The notes beneath the pieces were generated by a model, which searched no databases, had not been told where the DNA came from, and saw nothing but the letters and a program-made list of their open reading frames with translations. A stretch of DNA of 64,000 bases from Amycolatopsis sp. FBCC-B4732 (lineage in GTDB: Bacteria; Actinomycetota; Actinomycetes; Mycobacteriales; Pseudonocardiaceae): assembly GCF_023008405.1 (NCBI RefSeq), contig NZ_CP095376.1, positions 4,116,001 to 4,180,000 of the forward strand, read 5' to 3'. Position numbers and translations under genes: made by a program. This document shows positions 1 to 8,165 of the stretch, in pieces; the stretch's first letter is position 1; the number at the start of each line of letters is the position of its first letter.

Positions 1-1632
1 GTCGCCACCATAACGTGCCTTCGCGGCCGACCGGGCGACCTTCCCGCTGGAGGTGCGCGGAAGTCCACCGGAAGGGACCAGATGCACCCTGCGGAGGGTG
101 AGAGCGTGCTCGGCGGACACCGCGCGCAGCACGGCCCGGGTCACTTCCTTGACGTCCGCCTCGGCCCCGCGCGCCCACTCGGCGACCACCACGGCGCCTT
201 CGCCGTCGTCGTCGGTCACGCCGAACGCGGCGACGCGGTCGCGGCGGACGGCCGGATGGGCCTCCGCGGCCGCGGCCTCGATGTCCTGCGGGTGGAAGTT
301 GCGGCCGTCGACGACGATGAGGTCCTTGAGCCGCCCGGTCACGTAGAGGTCGCCGCGGTGCACGACGCCGAGGTCGCCGGTGCGCAGCCAGCCGCCGAGC
401 CCGTCGAGGACGCCGCCGAACGCCGCGGCGTCGCCGCGCCCCCAGTAGCCGGTGGCGACGTTCGGGCCGTGGATCCAGATTTCGCCGACGGTGCCGTCGG
501 GCTGCTCGTGTCCGTCGTGGACGATCCGCACGCGCTGCCCGACCGGCCGCCCGACGGACACCAGTTCCTGCCCGTCGACGATTTCGACCGCCTGCCCCTG
601 CGCGAGGGCTTCGCGGTCGAAAACGGCGCCGCGCGGACCTTCCGGCCCGGCGCTCGCGACGTACACGGTGGCTTCGGCGAGCCCGTAGGACGGCCGGTAT
701 GCCTCGCGCCGGAACCCGTGCGGGCCGAAGACCGCCAGGAAGCGTTCCCCCGTGCCCGGGCGGACGGGCTCGGCGCCGTTGAGCGCGACCCGCACGTCCG
801 AGAGGTCGAGGCCGTCTTCCGCGCCGGCCTCGGCCGCGAGGTCGTAGGCGAAGTTCGGGGCCGCGGTGAACACGGCGGGGTAGTCGGCCAGCTGCCGCAG
901 CCACCGCCGCGGCCGGTGCACGAACTCCGCCGGCGCCATGAACACCGCCCGGCCGCCGGCGAAGACCGGCAGGCACAGCAGCTGGATCAGGCCCATGTCG
1001 TGGAAGAACGGGATCCAGCCCGCGCAGGTCGTGCCTTCGTCGACGGCGTAAGCCCGGCCGCCCTGCCAGCAGGCGGCGACGATCGCCCGGTGCGGGATCA
1101 CCGCGCCCGCCGGCTCGCGCGTCGACCCCGAGGTGTACTGCAGGTACGCGGGTGCTTCCGGGTCCGGGAGCACCGGATCGGCGCCCGGGCCGGTCAGCTC
1201 GTCGACCACGACGACGTGCTCGTGCGCGGGCAGCCGCGCCGCCGCGGCCGCCGACGTCAGCCACACGCGGGCGCCGGAGTCGGCCAGCACCCCGGCGAGC
1301 CGCTCGGCCTGCGCCGCGTTCGACGGCACCATCAGCGGGACCGCGACGAGCCCGGCGGCCAGCGCGCCGAAGAACGCGAGCGGGTAGGCGAGCTCCTGGC
1401 CCGCGAGGATCGCGACCCGCTCCCCCGGCTCGGCGGCCCGCCGCAGCTCCCCCGCGACCACCCGGACCCGGGCGGCGAACTCGGCCCAGGTCAGCGTGTG
1501 CTCGGCGGCGTGGGAGTGGTCCTGGTGGGTGTAGAGCGGCCGCGGATCGTCCGCGCGGGCGAAGAGCCGCTCCACGATCGAGACGCGCAGCACGTCCTCG
1601 GGCACGGTCACCGGCGCGGTCGGACGGGGCAC
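1..1632 (-). CDS. Fatty-acyl-AMP ligase / acyl-CoA synthetase (ANL superfamily), 3' end outside window
   Basis: Adenylate-forming enzyme that activates a carboxylic acid with ATP, usually a fatty acid delivered to a carrier protein or CoA. The reverse strand stays open for all 544 codons from a GTG at 1632 to the window edge. The A3 phosphate-binding motif YTSGST lies near residue 165, followed by PFFHDMGL (typical of the long-chain acyl-AMP ligase branch) near 220, GEIWIHGPNVATGYW near 380, TGDLG near 420 and GRLKDLIVVDGRNFHPQDIE near 435. The SGKVARS segment at the very end is where the catalytic lysine of the C-terminal lid should lie, so only a few dozen residues are missing. It lies 10 bases downstream of the decayed isochorismatase and may be the last gene of the MarR-MFS transcript. 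Substrate cannot be read from sequence. Confidence 0.9.
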   Translation of the reverse strand, partial: MPRPTAPVTVPEDVLRVSIVERLFARADDPRPLYTHQDHSHAAEHTLTWAEFAARVRVVAGELRRAAEPGERVAILAGQELAYPLAFFGALAAGLVAVPLMVPSNAAQAERLAGVLADSGARVWLTSAAAAARLPAHEHVVVVDELTGPGADPVLPDPEAPAYLQYTSGSTREPAGAVIPHRAIVAACWQGGRAYAVDEGTTCAGWIPFFHDMGLIQLLCLPVFAGGRAVFMAPAEFVHRPRRWLRQLADYPAVFTAAPNFAYDLAAEAGAEDGLDLSDVRVALNGAEPVRPGTGERFLAVFGPHGFRREAYRPSYGLAEATVYVASAGPEGPRGAVFDREALAQGQAVEIVDGQELVSVGRPVGQRVRIVHDGHEQPDGTVGEIWIHGPNVATGYWGRGDAAAFGGVLDGLGGWLRTGDLGVVHRGDLYVTGRLKDLIVVDGRNFHPQDIEAAAAEAHPAVRRDRVAAFGVTDDDGEGAVVVAEWARGAEADVKEVTRAVLRAVSAEHALTLRRVHLVPSGGLPRTSSGKVARSAAKARYGGD

Positions 1633-1642
1633 GCTGCGGAAC

Positions 1643-2155
1643 CTACCGGTCGGCCCAGAGGTCCCCGAGCCCGGCCACGTCCACGACCGAGCACGTGCGC
1701 GGGAACAGCGTGCCGGTGAGGAAGTCGTGCGTCGCCGCTTCGCGGTCGGCGCAGGCGTCGCGCAGGACGACGACGCGGTAGTCGCGGTCCATCGCTTCGC
1801 GGACCGTGCTCAGCACGACGCCGCTGGTGCTGATCCCGGCGAGGACCAGCGTCGTGATCCCGCGCGCACGCAGCCGCGCTTCGAGGCCTGTGGTGGTGAA
1901 GGCACCGACGCGGATCTTGCGCACCCGGACGTCCTCGTCCTCGGGCACGAGCCGCGCGTCGATCTGCGTGGCCGGTGCGTCGGCGTGCATCGCGGCCCGG
2001 TGGTCCGCGGTCGCCGCGAACACGCTCGTTCCGGGATGGCGTCGAATTCGGCGTCTTCGAACGAGATGCGCACCCAGCCGACGTGCCCGCCGTGCGCGCG
2101 GACGCCGTCGATGGCGGCGGTGCAAAGCGGTGCGGTCCGGGTCAAGCGGGGGCAT
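1643..2155 (-). pseudogene. Decayed isochorismatase-family cysteine hydrolase
   Basis: The C-terminal two thirds match the isochorismatase-like family closely: VRKIRVGAFTTTGLEARLRA, then VLAGISTSGVVLSTVREA carrying the cis-peptide and nucleophile region. The ATG at 2155 opens with PPLDPDRTAL, a normal family start, but the next 25-35 residues that should carry the catalytic Asp (VxxDxQ) are absent. The segment AAIDGVRAHGGHVGWVRISF is readable only in another frame, and the frame returns near 2030 at GTSVFAATADHRAAMHADAP. That means an internal deletion plus a compensating shift. The first ATG overlaps the end of the MFS gene by 14 bases, as expected for a once-coupled operon. An internal ATG at HRAAMHAD could give a short product lacking the catalytic Asp, so an active enzyme is unlikely. 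Confidence 0.75.
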
Positions 2156-3533
2156 CTTCGTCCTCGGGCCGGGGGGCGCGGCGGGGCAGGGCACGGTCGA
2201 ACACGGTCAGCAGCAGGAACAGGACGCCGATGCCGACGAGCAGCAGCGCGAACCCGTGCAGGCCGGCGGTTTCGGCGGCGGGGCCGAAGAAAGCGCCTTG
2301 CAGCGCGGAAGAGACGATCGCGCCGAGGTAGCCGAAGGTGCGCAGCAGCCCGGCCGACGCGGCGATGTCGGCGGGATTCGCCTGGCGGTACACGGAGTTC
2401 TGCAGCGCGAGGCTGTTCAGCCCCTGCGGTACCCCGGCCACGAGCGCGATGACGACGAGCAGCCAGACGGCGGCGGAGGCGTCCAGGGTCAGCAGCAGCG
2501 CGCAGCCCGCGAGCTGCCCGAGCGCGGCGACGACCAGCTTGCCGCGCACGGCTTCCCGGCGGCCGCTGACGAGCGAGACGACGATCGCCGTCGCGAACAG
2601 CGGCAGTGTCGCGAGCCCCGCCTGGGCCGCCGACAGGCCGCGGGCGTGCTCGAGCCATTGTGTGTAGCCGTAGAGGAAGCTGTACGCGACAACGTAGGCG
2701 AGCAACGCGCGGCCGTAGGTGCGCAGCAGCGGGCCGTTGCGGCCGAGCAGCCGCAGGTCGATGAACGGGTGCGCGCAGGTCAGTTCCCGAACGGCGAAGC
2801 CGATGGCCCCGGCGGTCGCGAGGACCGGCAGGTACCACTGCCCCGCGGCCGGGTGCATCAGGAACAGCAGCAACGCGACGAGCGTGCCGGCGAACAGCGC
2901 CATGCCGGGGAAGTCGAGGTCGAACCCGCCTTTCGACGCGCGTTTCGGCGCCTTCGGGAAGCGGCGGGCGCCGAGGACGAAGGCGACGAGCGCGATCGGG
3001 ATGTTGATCGCGAAGGTCGCCCGCCAGCCGCCGACGCCGATCAGCAGGCCGCCCAGCGCCGGGCCGATCACCGAGATCGTCTGGGTCGAGACCGCCAGCA
3101 CCGTGAGGACGGACGCGGGGCTGTCGTGGCCGGTGCGTTCGCTTTCGTCGCGGATCAGCCGCATCGCGGCCGGGTAGCCCGCGCAGGTGCCGAAGCCGAG
3201 CACGACCCGGGCGGCGATCAGCACGCCGAGGTTCGGCGCGAACGTGCCGAGCACGCCCGCCACGCCGACCAGCGCCGTGGCCGGGAGGAACAGCCGGCGC
3301 GGGCCGTAGCGGTCGATCAGCCGCCCGGCGACCGGCTGCCCGACGGCGGTGGCCAGGTACAGCGCGGAGATCAGCCACGCGGTGGCCGACGCGGGCTGGC
3401 CGAACGCCACGCCGATCGGCACCAGCGCGACCGCGATGATCGTGGAGTTGACCGGGTTGAGCACCGCGCCCGAGATGAGCGGGGCCAGCAGCTTCCGGTC
3501 GAACCCGGCCCGCGGCCGTTCACGCGTCGTCAT
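2142..3533 (-). CDS. MFS efflux transporter
   Basis: Predicted inner-membrane proton-coupled drug or metabolite exporter of 463 residues. The start MTTRERPRAGFDRKLLAPL overlaps the MarR stop as ATGA. The first helices carry the NSTIIAVALVPIG segment typical of the DHA2 group (motif D1 region), then RLIDRYGPRRLF between helices 2 and 3 (motif A variant). A central linker ending near KGGFDLDFPG divides two six-helix halves. The upstream, overlapping MarR gene is probably its repressor. Only the family can be assigned, not the substrate. Confidence 0.87.
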   Translation of the reverse strand: MTTRERPRAGFDRKLLAPLISGAVLNPVNSTIIAVALVPIGVAFGQPASATAWLISALYLATAVGQPVAGRLIDRYGPRRLFLPATALVGVAGVLGTFAPNLGVLIAARVVLGFGTCAGYPAAMRLIRDESERTGHDSPASVLTVLAVSTQTISVIGPALGGLLIGVGGWRATFAINIPIALVAFVLGARRFPKAPKRASKGGFDLDFPGMALFAGTLVALLLFLMHPAAGQWYLPVLATAGAIGFAVRELTCAHPFIDLRLLGRNGPLLRTYGRALLAYVVAYSFLYGYTQWLEHARGLSAAQAGLATLPLFATAIVVSLVSGRREAVRGKLVVAALGQLAGCALLLTLDASAAVWLLVVIALVAGVPQGLNSLALQNSVYRQANPADIAASAGLLRTFGYLGAIVSSALQGAFFGPAAETAGLHGFALLLVGIGVLFLLLTVFDRALPRRAPRPEDEDAPA

Positions 3534-3973
3534 GGTTCGACGATGCGGCCGAGCAGGGCGAGCGCCTCGTTGACCACGGCGACTTCGGCTTCGGTGAGCT
3601 GCTCCGCGAGCGCACGGGCCAGCCACTCCTCCCGTGACGCGCGGGCTCCCTTGGCGTACGCGCGGCCTTCGGGCGTGAAGAAGATGAGCTGGCGGCGGCC
3701 GTCTCCGGGGTCGTCCTCGCGGCGCACCAGGCCGAGCTTTTCCAGCGCGGCCACGGTCGCGGCCATCGACTGCGGGCGCACCCGCTCGGCGCCGGCCAGC
3801 ACGCTCGCCGTCGTCGGCTCCAGCTTCGCGAGCCGGGCGAGCGCCGAGGCCTGCGCGGACGTCAGGTCGCCGACCGCCGTCGCGTCCATCATCTTCCGCC
3901 GCAGCCGTCCCACGAGCACGCGCAACGACTGCGCGGCCGCGATCGCCGGCGCGGGAACCGTTTTCGGAGGCAT
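3530..3973 (-). CDS. MarR-family transcriptional regulator
   Basis: 147-residue winged-helix dimer. Residues 35-110 hold the helix-turn-helix (LTSAQASALARLAKLEPTTA, then VRPQSMAATVAALEKLGLV) and the wing REDDPGDGRRQLIFFT. Its stop overlaps the MFS start by four bases, so the two are co-translated, and a 34-bp dyad begins two bases upstream of its ATG, which argues for autoregulation. No convincing Shine-Dalgarno precedes the ATG. Together with a TACCCT hexamer about 8 bases upstream this suggests a leaderless transcript. No conserved oxidation-sensing cysteine is visible, so a small-molecule ligand is more likely. Confidence 0.9.
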   Translation of the reverse strand: MPPKTVPAPAIAAAQSLRVLVGRLRRKMMDATAVGDLTSAQASALARLAKLEPTTASVLAGAERVRPQSMAATVAALEKLGLVRREDDPGDGRRQLIFFTPEGRAYAKGARASREEWLARALAEQLTEAEVAVVNEALALLGRIVEP

Positions 3974-3974
3974 A

Positions 3975-4008
3975 TCGACAGGGTAAACTGATCAGGCAAC
4001 CCTGTCGA
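3975..4008. promoter_or_regulatory. Compound dyad operator between marR and the DUF2087 gene
   Basis: TCGACAGGGT at 3975-3984 is repeated as its exact reverse complement ACCCTGTCGA at 3999-4008. The 14-base spacer carries an 8-bp palindrome CTGATCAG at 3988-3995 with exactly the same centre. This nested symmetry sits in the short gap between divergent genes, directly against the marR start codon, the usual place for a MarR self-repression site. Confidence 0.75.
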
Positions 4009-4053
4009 GTTTCGCCGACGACGGCGCCGGTGATTTCCGGTACCTTCCGGGCC

Positions 4054-4533
4054 ATGGCCTCACCGGAAGCACTGGTCTCCGCGCTCGCGGACCCGGAACG
4101 ACTGCTGCTGTTCGCCCGCATCTGCGCCGCGCCCGAGGGGCTGCCGGCCGGCGAGGTCCCGGCCAAGCTCGTCAGACGGCTGGCCGACGCGGGTCTCGTG
4201 ATCGCCGACGGCGACCACTACCGGCCGGTGCCCGGCGTTTTCCGCGAAGCGCTCGCGAAGGGGCCGACGGACCCGCTCGACGGGCTCTTCCGCCACGGCA
4301 GGCTCGTCACCATCCCGCATTCCGGCAAGCGGCGGCAGCTGCTGCTCGCCCACCTCGCCGAGCGGTTCGAGCCCGGCCGCCTCTACACCGAGCAGGACGT
4401 CCGCGAGAAGCTCGTGATGGTCCACGACGACCACGCGACCCTGCGCCGCTACCTGATCGACGAAGGCCTGCTGCAGCGCAGCAACGACGGCGGTGCCTAC
4501 GGCCGCCCGTCGGAGGCCCGCGCCGCCGGCTGA
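4054..4533 (+). CDS. DUF2087-domain transcriptional regulator-like protein
   Basis: 159 residues. The N-terminal half (PEALVSALADPERLLLFARI, then AKLVRRLADAGLVIADGDHY) has the layout of an ArsR-like winged helix. The C-terminal half (IPHSGKRRQLLLAHLAERFE, then YTEQDVREKL and HDDHATLRRYLIDEGLLQR) is the DUF2087 fold, in which a conserved Lys/Arg-rich start and a helix pair resemble a second DNA-binding domain. ATG 4054 is preferred over GTG 4030 because it begins at the conserved MASPEALV stretch. It diverges from marR and shares its operator region. Its end overlaps the sigma-factor gene on the other strand by 37 bases. Target unknown. Confidence 0.8.
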   Translation: MASPEALVSALADPERLLLFARICAAPEGLPAGEVPAKLVRRLADAGLVIADGDHYRPVPGVFREALAKGPTDPLDGLFRHGRLVTIPHSGKRRQLLLAHLAERFEPGRLYTEQDVREKLVMVHDDHATLRRYLIDEGLLQRSNDGGAYGRPSEARAAG

Positions 4534-5450
4534 GTCGCGGGCAGGTCGAAGGACGCCAGCACGGCGGGGTCGGCGAACACGACGTTGTGCGCCACGCCCG
4601 CTTTCGTCACGGTGAACACCTGCAGGGTGTGCAGCCGGTACACCCCGGTGCCGTCGCGGCAGTACGCGACCAGCGCGGGCTGGCCGTTGGCCGTCGCGGG
4701 CGTCAGCCGCCAGTCCGGGCCGCGCACGGCGAACAGCCGCTCGAGGAACCGGCCGTAGTCGTCGCGGCCGCGGAACCACAGCGGCACCGGCGGCATCTCC
4801 ATCACGACGTCGTCGGTCAGCAGCCCGACCAGGCCGGCGACGTCGGCGCGTTCGAACGCCCGCACGTAGCGGTCCAGCACCGCCCGCACCGCCGCGTCGG
4901 CCGGCTCGGCGACCTCCTCCACGGACAGCCCGCCGAGGCCGGCCCGGGCCCGCTGCAGCGCGCTGTTGACGGAGGCCGAAGTGGTGTCGAGGAACCCGGC
5001 CACCTCCGCGGCGCTGAACTCCAGGACGTCCCGCAGGATCAGCACCGCACGCTGCTTCGGCGGGAGCGTCTGCATCGCCGCCAGCAAGGCCAGCCGGAGC
5101 GTGCCCCGGCCGGGGTCGTCCGAGCGCGCGTCCGGGAACGGCTGCAGCCACGGGATTTCGAACGACGGCGTCAGCGGGGCGGCCGGGTCTTCACCCGGCC
5201 GGCCGAGCCCGGACGGCAGCGGGCGCCGGGCGCGTCCCTCCAGCGCGGTCAGGCAGACATTGGTCGCGATGCGGTGGAGCCAGGTGCGCACCGAGGCCCG
5301 CGCCGGGTCGTAGCCCGGCCATGCCTTCCAGGCGCGGACCAGCGTGTCCTGAACCAGGTCCTCGGCCTCCTGCACCGAGCCGAGCATGCGGTAGCAGTGC
5401 GCCAGCAGCTCACGGCGGTGCGGCTCGGTGGCCGCGGCGAAGTCCGGCAT
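4497..5450 (-). CDS. ECF RNA polymerase sigma factor, SigG-like, with SnoaL-like C-terminal domain
   Basis: 317 residues. Region 2 (residues 8-75, HCYRMLGSVQEAEDLVQDTL, then WLHRIATNVCL) and region 4 (about 130-185, LPPKQRAVLILRDVLEFSAA, then SVNSALQRARAGL) are both clear. Residues 205-300 form an NTF2/SnoaL-like domain (VRAVLDRYVRAFERADVAGL, WFRGRDDYGRFL), as in the SigG and SigJ groups, where this extension controls activity in place of a separate anti-sigma factor. GGGAGGG lies 5-6 bases before the ATG. No anti-sigma gene is adjacent, consistent with the fused-regulator type. It may be co-transcribed with the BFN gene 48 bases upstream. Confidence 0.9.
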   Translation of the reverse strand: MPDFAAATEPHRRELLAHCYRMLGSVQEAEDLVQDTLVRAWKAWPGYDPARASVRTWLHRIATNVCLTALEGRARRPLPSGLGRPGEDPAAPLTPSFEIPWLQPFPDARSDDPGRGTLRLALLAAMQTLPPKQRAVLILRDVLEFSAAEVAGFLDTTSASVNSALQRARAGLGGLSVEEVAEPADAAVRAVLDRYVRAFERADVAGLVGLLTDDVVMEMPPVPLWFRGRDDYGRFLERLFAVRGPDWRLTPATANGQPALVAYCRDGTGVYRLHTLQVFTVTKAGVAHNVVFADPAVLASFDLPATQPAARASDGRP

Positions 5451-5498
5451 CGGCGTCCCTCCCGCCGCGGAATGTACCGGCGTGAGGGGGCGGACCGC

Positions 5499-6014
5499 TC
5501 ACAGATCGTCGAAGTCCTCGGGCCGCAGGCCGTCGAGCTCGGCGCGGAAGCGGGCGACCTCGGCCTCGGTGTCGAGCACGTCGGCGGCCGGCCCTTCCGT
5601 CTCCTGCTCGACCTCCAGCTGCACGGACGCGACGTCGAGCACCTCTTCGGCGACGCTGATCGGCGCACCCTGGCGCAGGCCGAGGGCGACCGCGTCGCTG
5701 GGGCGGGCGGACACGCGGGTGCCGGAGGCGAGCACGAGGTCGGCGTAGAAGATGCCGTCGCGCACCTCGGTCAGCTCGACCGCGGCGACGCCCTGGCCGA
5801 ACGCCGCGAGCACGTCGCCGAGCAGTTCGATCGTGCCGGGGCGCGGCTGCGCGATCTGTTCCCGGGCTCGCACCAGCGCCTCGGCTTCGCCGTAGCCGAT
5901 CATGATGGCGAGCCAGCGCCGGGCGCCGTCGGGTTCCCGGAGCAACATCAGGGGCGCTTCCCCCGGCACCGGAACGGCCATCCCCACGACCTCGATCGGG
6001 ATCACGCTGACCAC
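5499..6014 (-). CDS. Bifunctional nuclease (BFN, DUF151) family protein
   Basis: 171 residues. The core is the DUF151 fold: RRWLAIMIGYGEAEAL near residues 28-45, then ELTEVRDGIFYADLVL and the conserved RPSDAVALGLRQGAPI near 105-122. The C-terminal 40 residues are acidic and unconserved. GTG 6014 is chosen because GGAGGG lies 4 bases upstream. Plant relatives were described as nucleases; bacterial members are uncharacterised and often lie near MerR regulators, absent here. A role in nucleic-acid metabolism is therefore only possible. Confidence 0.85.
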   Translation of the reverse strand: MVSVIPIEVVGMAVPVPGEAPLMLLREPDGARRWLAIMIGYGEAEALVRAREQIAQPRPGTIELLGDVLAAFGQGVAAVELTEVRDGIFYADLVLASGTRVSARPSDAVALGLRQGAPISVAEEVLDVASVQLEVEQETEGPAADVLDTEAEVARFRAELDGLRPEDFDDL

Positions 6015-6173
6015 CGCACCCTCCGTGTCAAGACTCCTCCGCGCGCGAGATACCCAGAATGACCGGATCGCAACCCGGTTCGCGCCACCGGTTTTTGCGG
6101 CGCGGCTCTCCTCGGCTGCGGAGTACGCCGGGATACCTTGCCCGGGCGGCGGGCGCGCTGTCACCGTCGTGGG

Positions 6174-6650
6174 GTGGAACCGACGATTTCGCGCAGCGTC
6201 ACCGTCCCCGCCGACGCGGGCACGGTGTGGTCGTGGGTCACCGACCTGCCCCGGATGGGCGAGCTGAGCCCCGAGAACGTCGGCGGCCGCTGGCTCGACG
6301 GCACCGGCCCGGCCCTCGGCGCGCGGTTCCGCGGCCGCAACGTGAACGGCGCCCTGCAGTGGTGGACGCGGGTGCGGGTGGTCGCGTTCGAGCCGGAGCG
6401 CCGGTTCGCCTTCGACGTGCGGACGCCGTTCGGCTCGCGGGTCTCGCGCTGGGAGTACGTGCTGGCGCCGGCGCCGGGCGGCTGCGTGGTGACCGAGAAC
6501 TGGTACCGGATCGGCAGCTGGATCGTCCGGAAGTTCATGGGCCCGCGGGTCACCGGCCGCGCCGACCGGCCCGGGTACAACGTCGAGTCGATCGAGTACA
6601 CGCTCGCGGCGCTCAAGGCACGGGCCGAGGAGCAGACCGCCGCCGCGTGA
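6174..6650 (+). CDS. SRPBCC-family (START-like) protein
   Basis: 158 residues. Begins RSVTVPADAGTVWSWVTDLP, the standard opening of polyketide-cyclase/dehydrase-like SRPBCC proteins. It continues with a beta-rich helix-grip pattern (TRVRVVAFEPERRFAFDVRT, then SRWEYVLAPAPGGCVVTENW) and a C-terminal helix (NVESIEYTLAALKARAEE). GTG 6174 is preferred to ATG 6138 because the family start aligns there, though the ribosome site is weak. Such proteins bind hydrophobic ligands; ligand and pathway are unknown. It stands alone between divergent BFN and co-directional MFS genes. Confidence 0.82.
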   Translation: MEPTISRSVTVPADAGTVWSWVTDLPRMGELSPENVGGRWLDGTGPALGARFRGRNVNGALQWWTRVRVVAFEPERRFAFDVRTPFGSRVSRWEYVLAPAPGGCVVTENWYRIGSWIVRKFMGPRVTGRADRPGYNVESIEYTLAALKARAEEQTAAA

Positions 6651-6678
6651 GCTAGGTCGCTCCGAACTGGTCAGTCTC

Positions 6679-6708
6679 TTGTTGAAACTCACGTTCTCCG
6701 GCTAGGTT
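6679..6708 (+). promoter_or_regulatory. Possible promoter of the MFS gene at 6732
   Basis: TTGTTG at 6679-6684 and TAGGTT at 6703-6708 are separated by 18 bases and lie 24 bases before the ATG, in an unusually AT-rich patch. The hexamers resemble actinobacterial vegetative elements. CTAGGAGGGA supplies a strong ribosome site downstream. Confidence 0.35.
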
Positions 6709-6731
6709 GCTTTTTCGGACCTAGGAGGGAC

Positions 6732-8165
6732 ATGACCGACACCGCGCCGAAGCCCGGCCTCGTGCTGCTGGTCGTCTCGACGGCGGCGTTCCTGGCCAGC
6801 CTCGACACGTTCATCGTCACGATCGCCTTCCCCGGCATCCGGGCCGCGTTCCCGGGCGACGACCTGGCGACGCTGTCGTGGGTGCTCAACGGCTACACGG
6901 TGCTCTTCGCCGCCTGCCTCGCCCCGGCCGGCCGGCTGGCCGACCGCTACGGCCGGAAACGGCTGTTCCTCGCCGGGGTCGCGGTGTTCACGGTGGCCTC
7001 GGCGGCCTGCGCGGTGGCGCCGTCCATCCCGGTCCTCGTGCTCTTCCGCGCGGTGCAGGCGATCGGCGCGGCGCTCGTGATGCCGACGTCGCTGGCACTG
7101 CTGCTGACGGCGTTCCCGCCGCACCGGCGCCCGCTGGCGGTGGGCGTCTGGGCCTCGGTGGGCGCTGCCGCAGCGGCCCTCGGCCCGCCGGTCGGCGGCC
7201 TGCTCGTCGAGGCGTCCTGGCGCTGGGTGTTCCTGGTGAACCTCCCGATCTGCGCGGCGACGCTGCTGGCCGGCCCGCGGGTGCTGCGCGAGTCGCGCGA
7301 CACCTCGACCGGCGTTCCGGACCTCCTCGGCGCGGCCGGTCTCCTGGCCGGCGTGGGCGCCCTCGCCTACGCGCTGGTGTCGGCCCCGGACGACGGCTGG
7401 GGTTCCGGCGACGTCCTGGCGGCGTTCGCGGTGGCGGCGCTCGCGCTGGCCTGGGTCCCGCTGCGCTCGGCCCGCCACGCGGTCCCGGTGCTGGACCTGC
7501 CCGCACTGCGCGTCCCGACGCTGTGGCTGGCGTGCGCGACGACGGGCGCGTTCGCGGCCGGCTTCGCGGCGATGCTGTTCGGCAACGTGCTGTTCCTGAC
7601 GTCGATCTGGCACGACTCGATCCTGGTCGCGGGCCTGTCACTGGCCCCGGGCCCGCTGATGGTGGTCCCGGTCTCCGTCCTCGGCGGCCGGTTCGTCCAC
7701 CGCTTCGGCCCCGGCCCGATCGTCGCCCTCGGCGGCGTCTCGTTCGGCGCGGGCGTGCTGATCTGGCTGCTGCGCATGGACGCGACCCCGGACTACGCGG
7801 CCGCGATGCTGCCGGGCCAGTTGCTGACGGGCATCGGGGTCGGGCTGATCCTGCCGAGCCTGTCGGGCGTCGTGGGCACGGTCCTGCCGCCGGCGAGGTG
7901 GGGCGCGGGTTCGTCGATGGTGACGACGATGCGCCAGATCGGAACGGTGCTGGGAACGGCGGTGCTGGTGGCGGTGTTCGCGGGAACGCCGGACCTGACG
8001 GACTTCCGCCGCGGCTGGCTGGTGGTACTGGCCACGGCGGTGGTGACGTGCGCGGGCGGGCTGCTGATCGCGGCCCGGCGGCGGACGGACCACTACGAGG
8101 AACCCCAGGCCCCGTCCAGCACTTCGAGTCCGTCGTCGATCCTCTCCACCGGGATCGAGCCGTAG
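6732..8165 (+). CDS. MFS transporter, DHA2 (EmrB/QacA-like) multidrug efflux
   Basis: 477 residues, an inner-membrane exporter of the 14-helix type. AAFLASLDTFIVTIAFPGIR is motif D1, with its intramembrane Asp near residue 26. LADRYGRKRLFLAGV near 70 is motif A, and GPPVGGLLVEASWRWVFLVN near 150 is motif C plus the WRWVFLVN segment. AGGAGGGAC precedes the ATG by 4-5 bases. The last 24 codons overlap the convergent MocR gene, an unusually long 73-base overlap; the tail SSTSSPSSIL is low-complexity and may have arisen by stop-codon loss. Substrate unknown. Confidence 0.88.
   Translation: MTDTAPKPGLVLLVVSTAAFLASLDTFIVTIAFPGIRAAFPGDDLATLSWVLNGYTVLFAACLAPAGRLADRYGRKRLFLAGVAVFTVASAACAVAPSIPVLVLFRAVQAIGAALVMPTSLALLLTAFPPHRRPLAVGVWASVGAAAAALGPPVGGLLVEASWRWVFLVNLPICAATLLAGPRVLRESRDTSTGVPDLLGAAGLLAGVGALAYALVSAPDDGWGSGDVLAAFAVAALALAWVPLRSARHAVPVLDLPALRVPTLWLACATTGAFAAGFAAMLFGNVLFLTSIWHDSILVAGLSLAPGPLMVVPVSVLGGRFVHRFGPGPIVALGGVSFGAGVLIWLLRMDATPDYAAAMLPGQLLTGIGVGLILPSLSGVVGTVLPPARWGAGSSMVTTMRQIGTVLGTAVLVAVFAGTPDLTDFRRGWLVVLATAVVTCAGGLLIAARRRTDHYEEPQAPSSTSSPSSILSTGIEP

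Noticed and set aside
82..1719. Long plus-strand frame at the left end
   Set aside because: The minus strand there carries acyl-AMP ligase motifs; the plus translation is Arg/Gly-rich without any domain.
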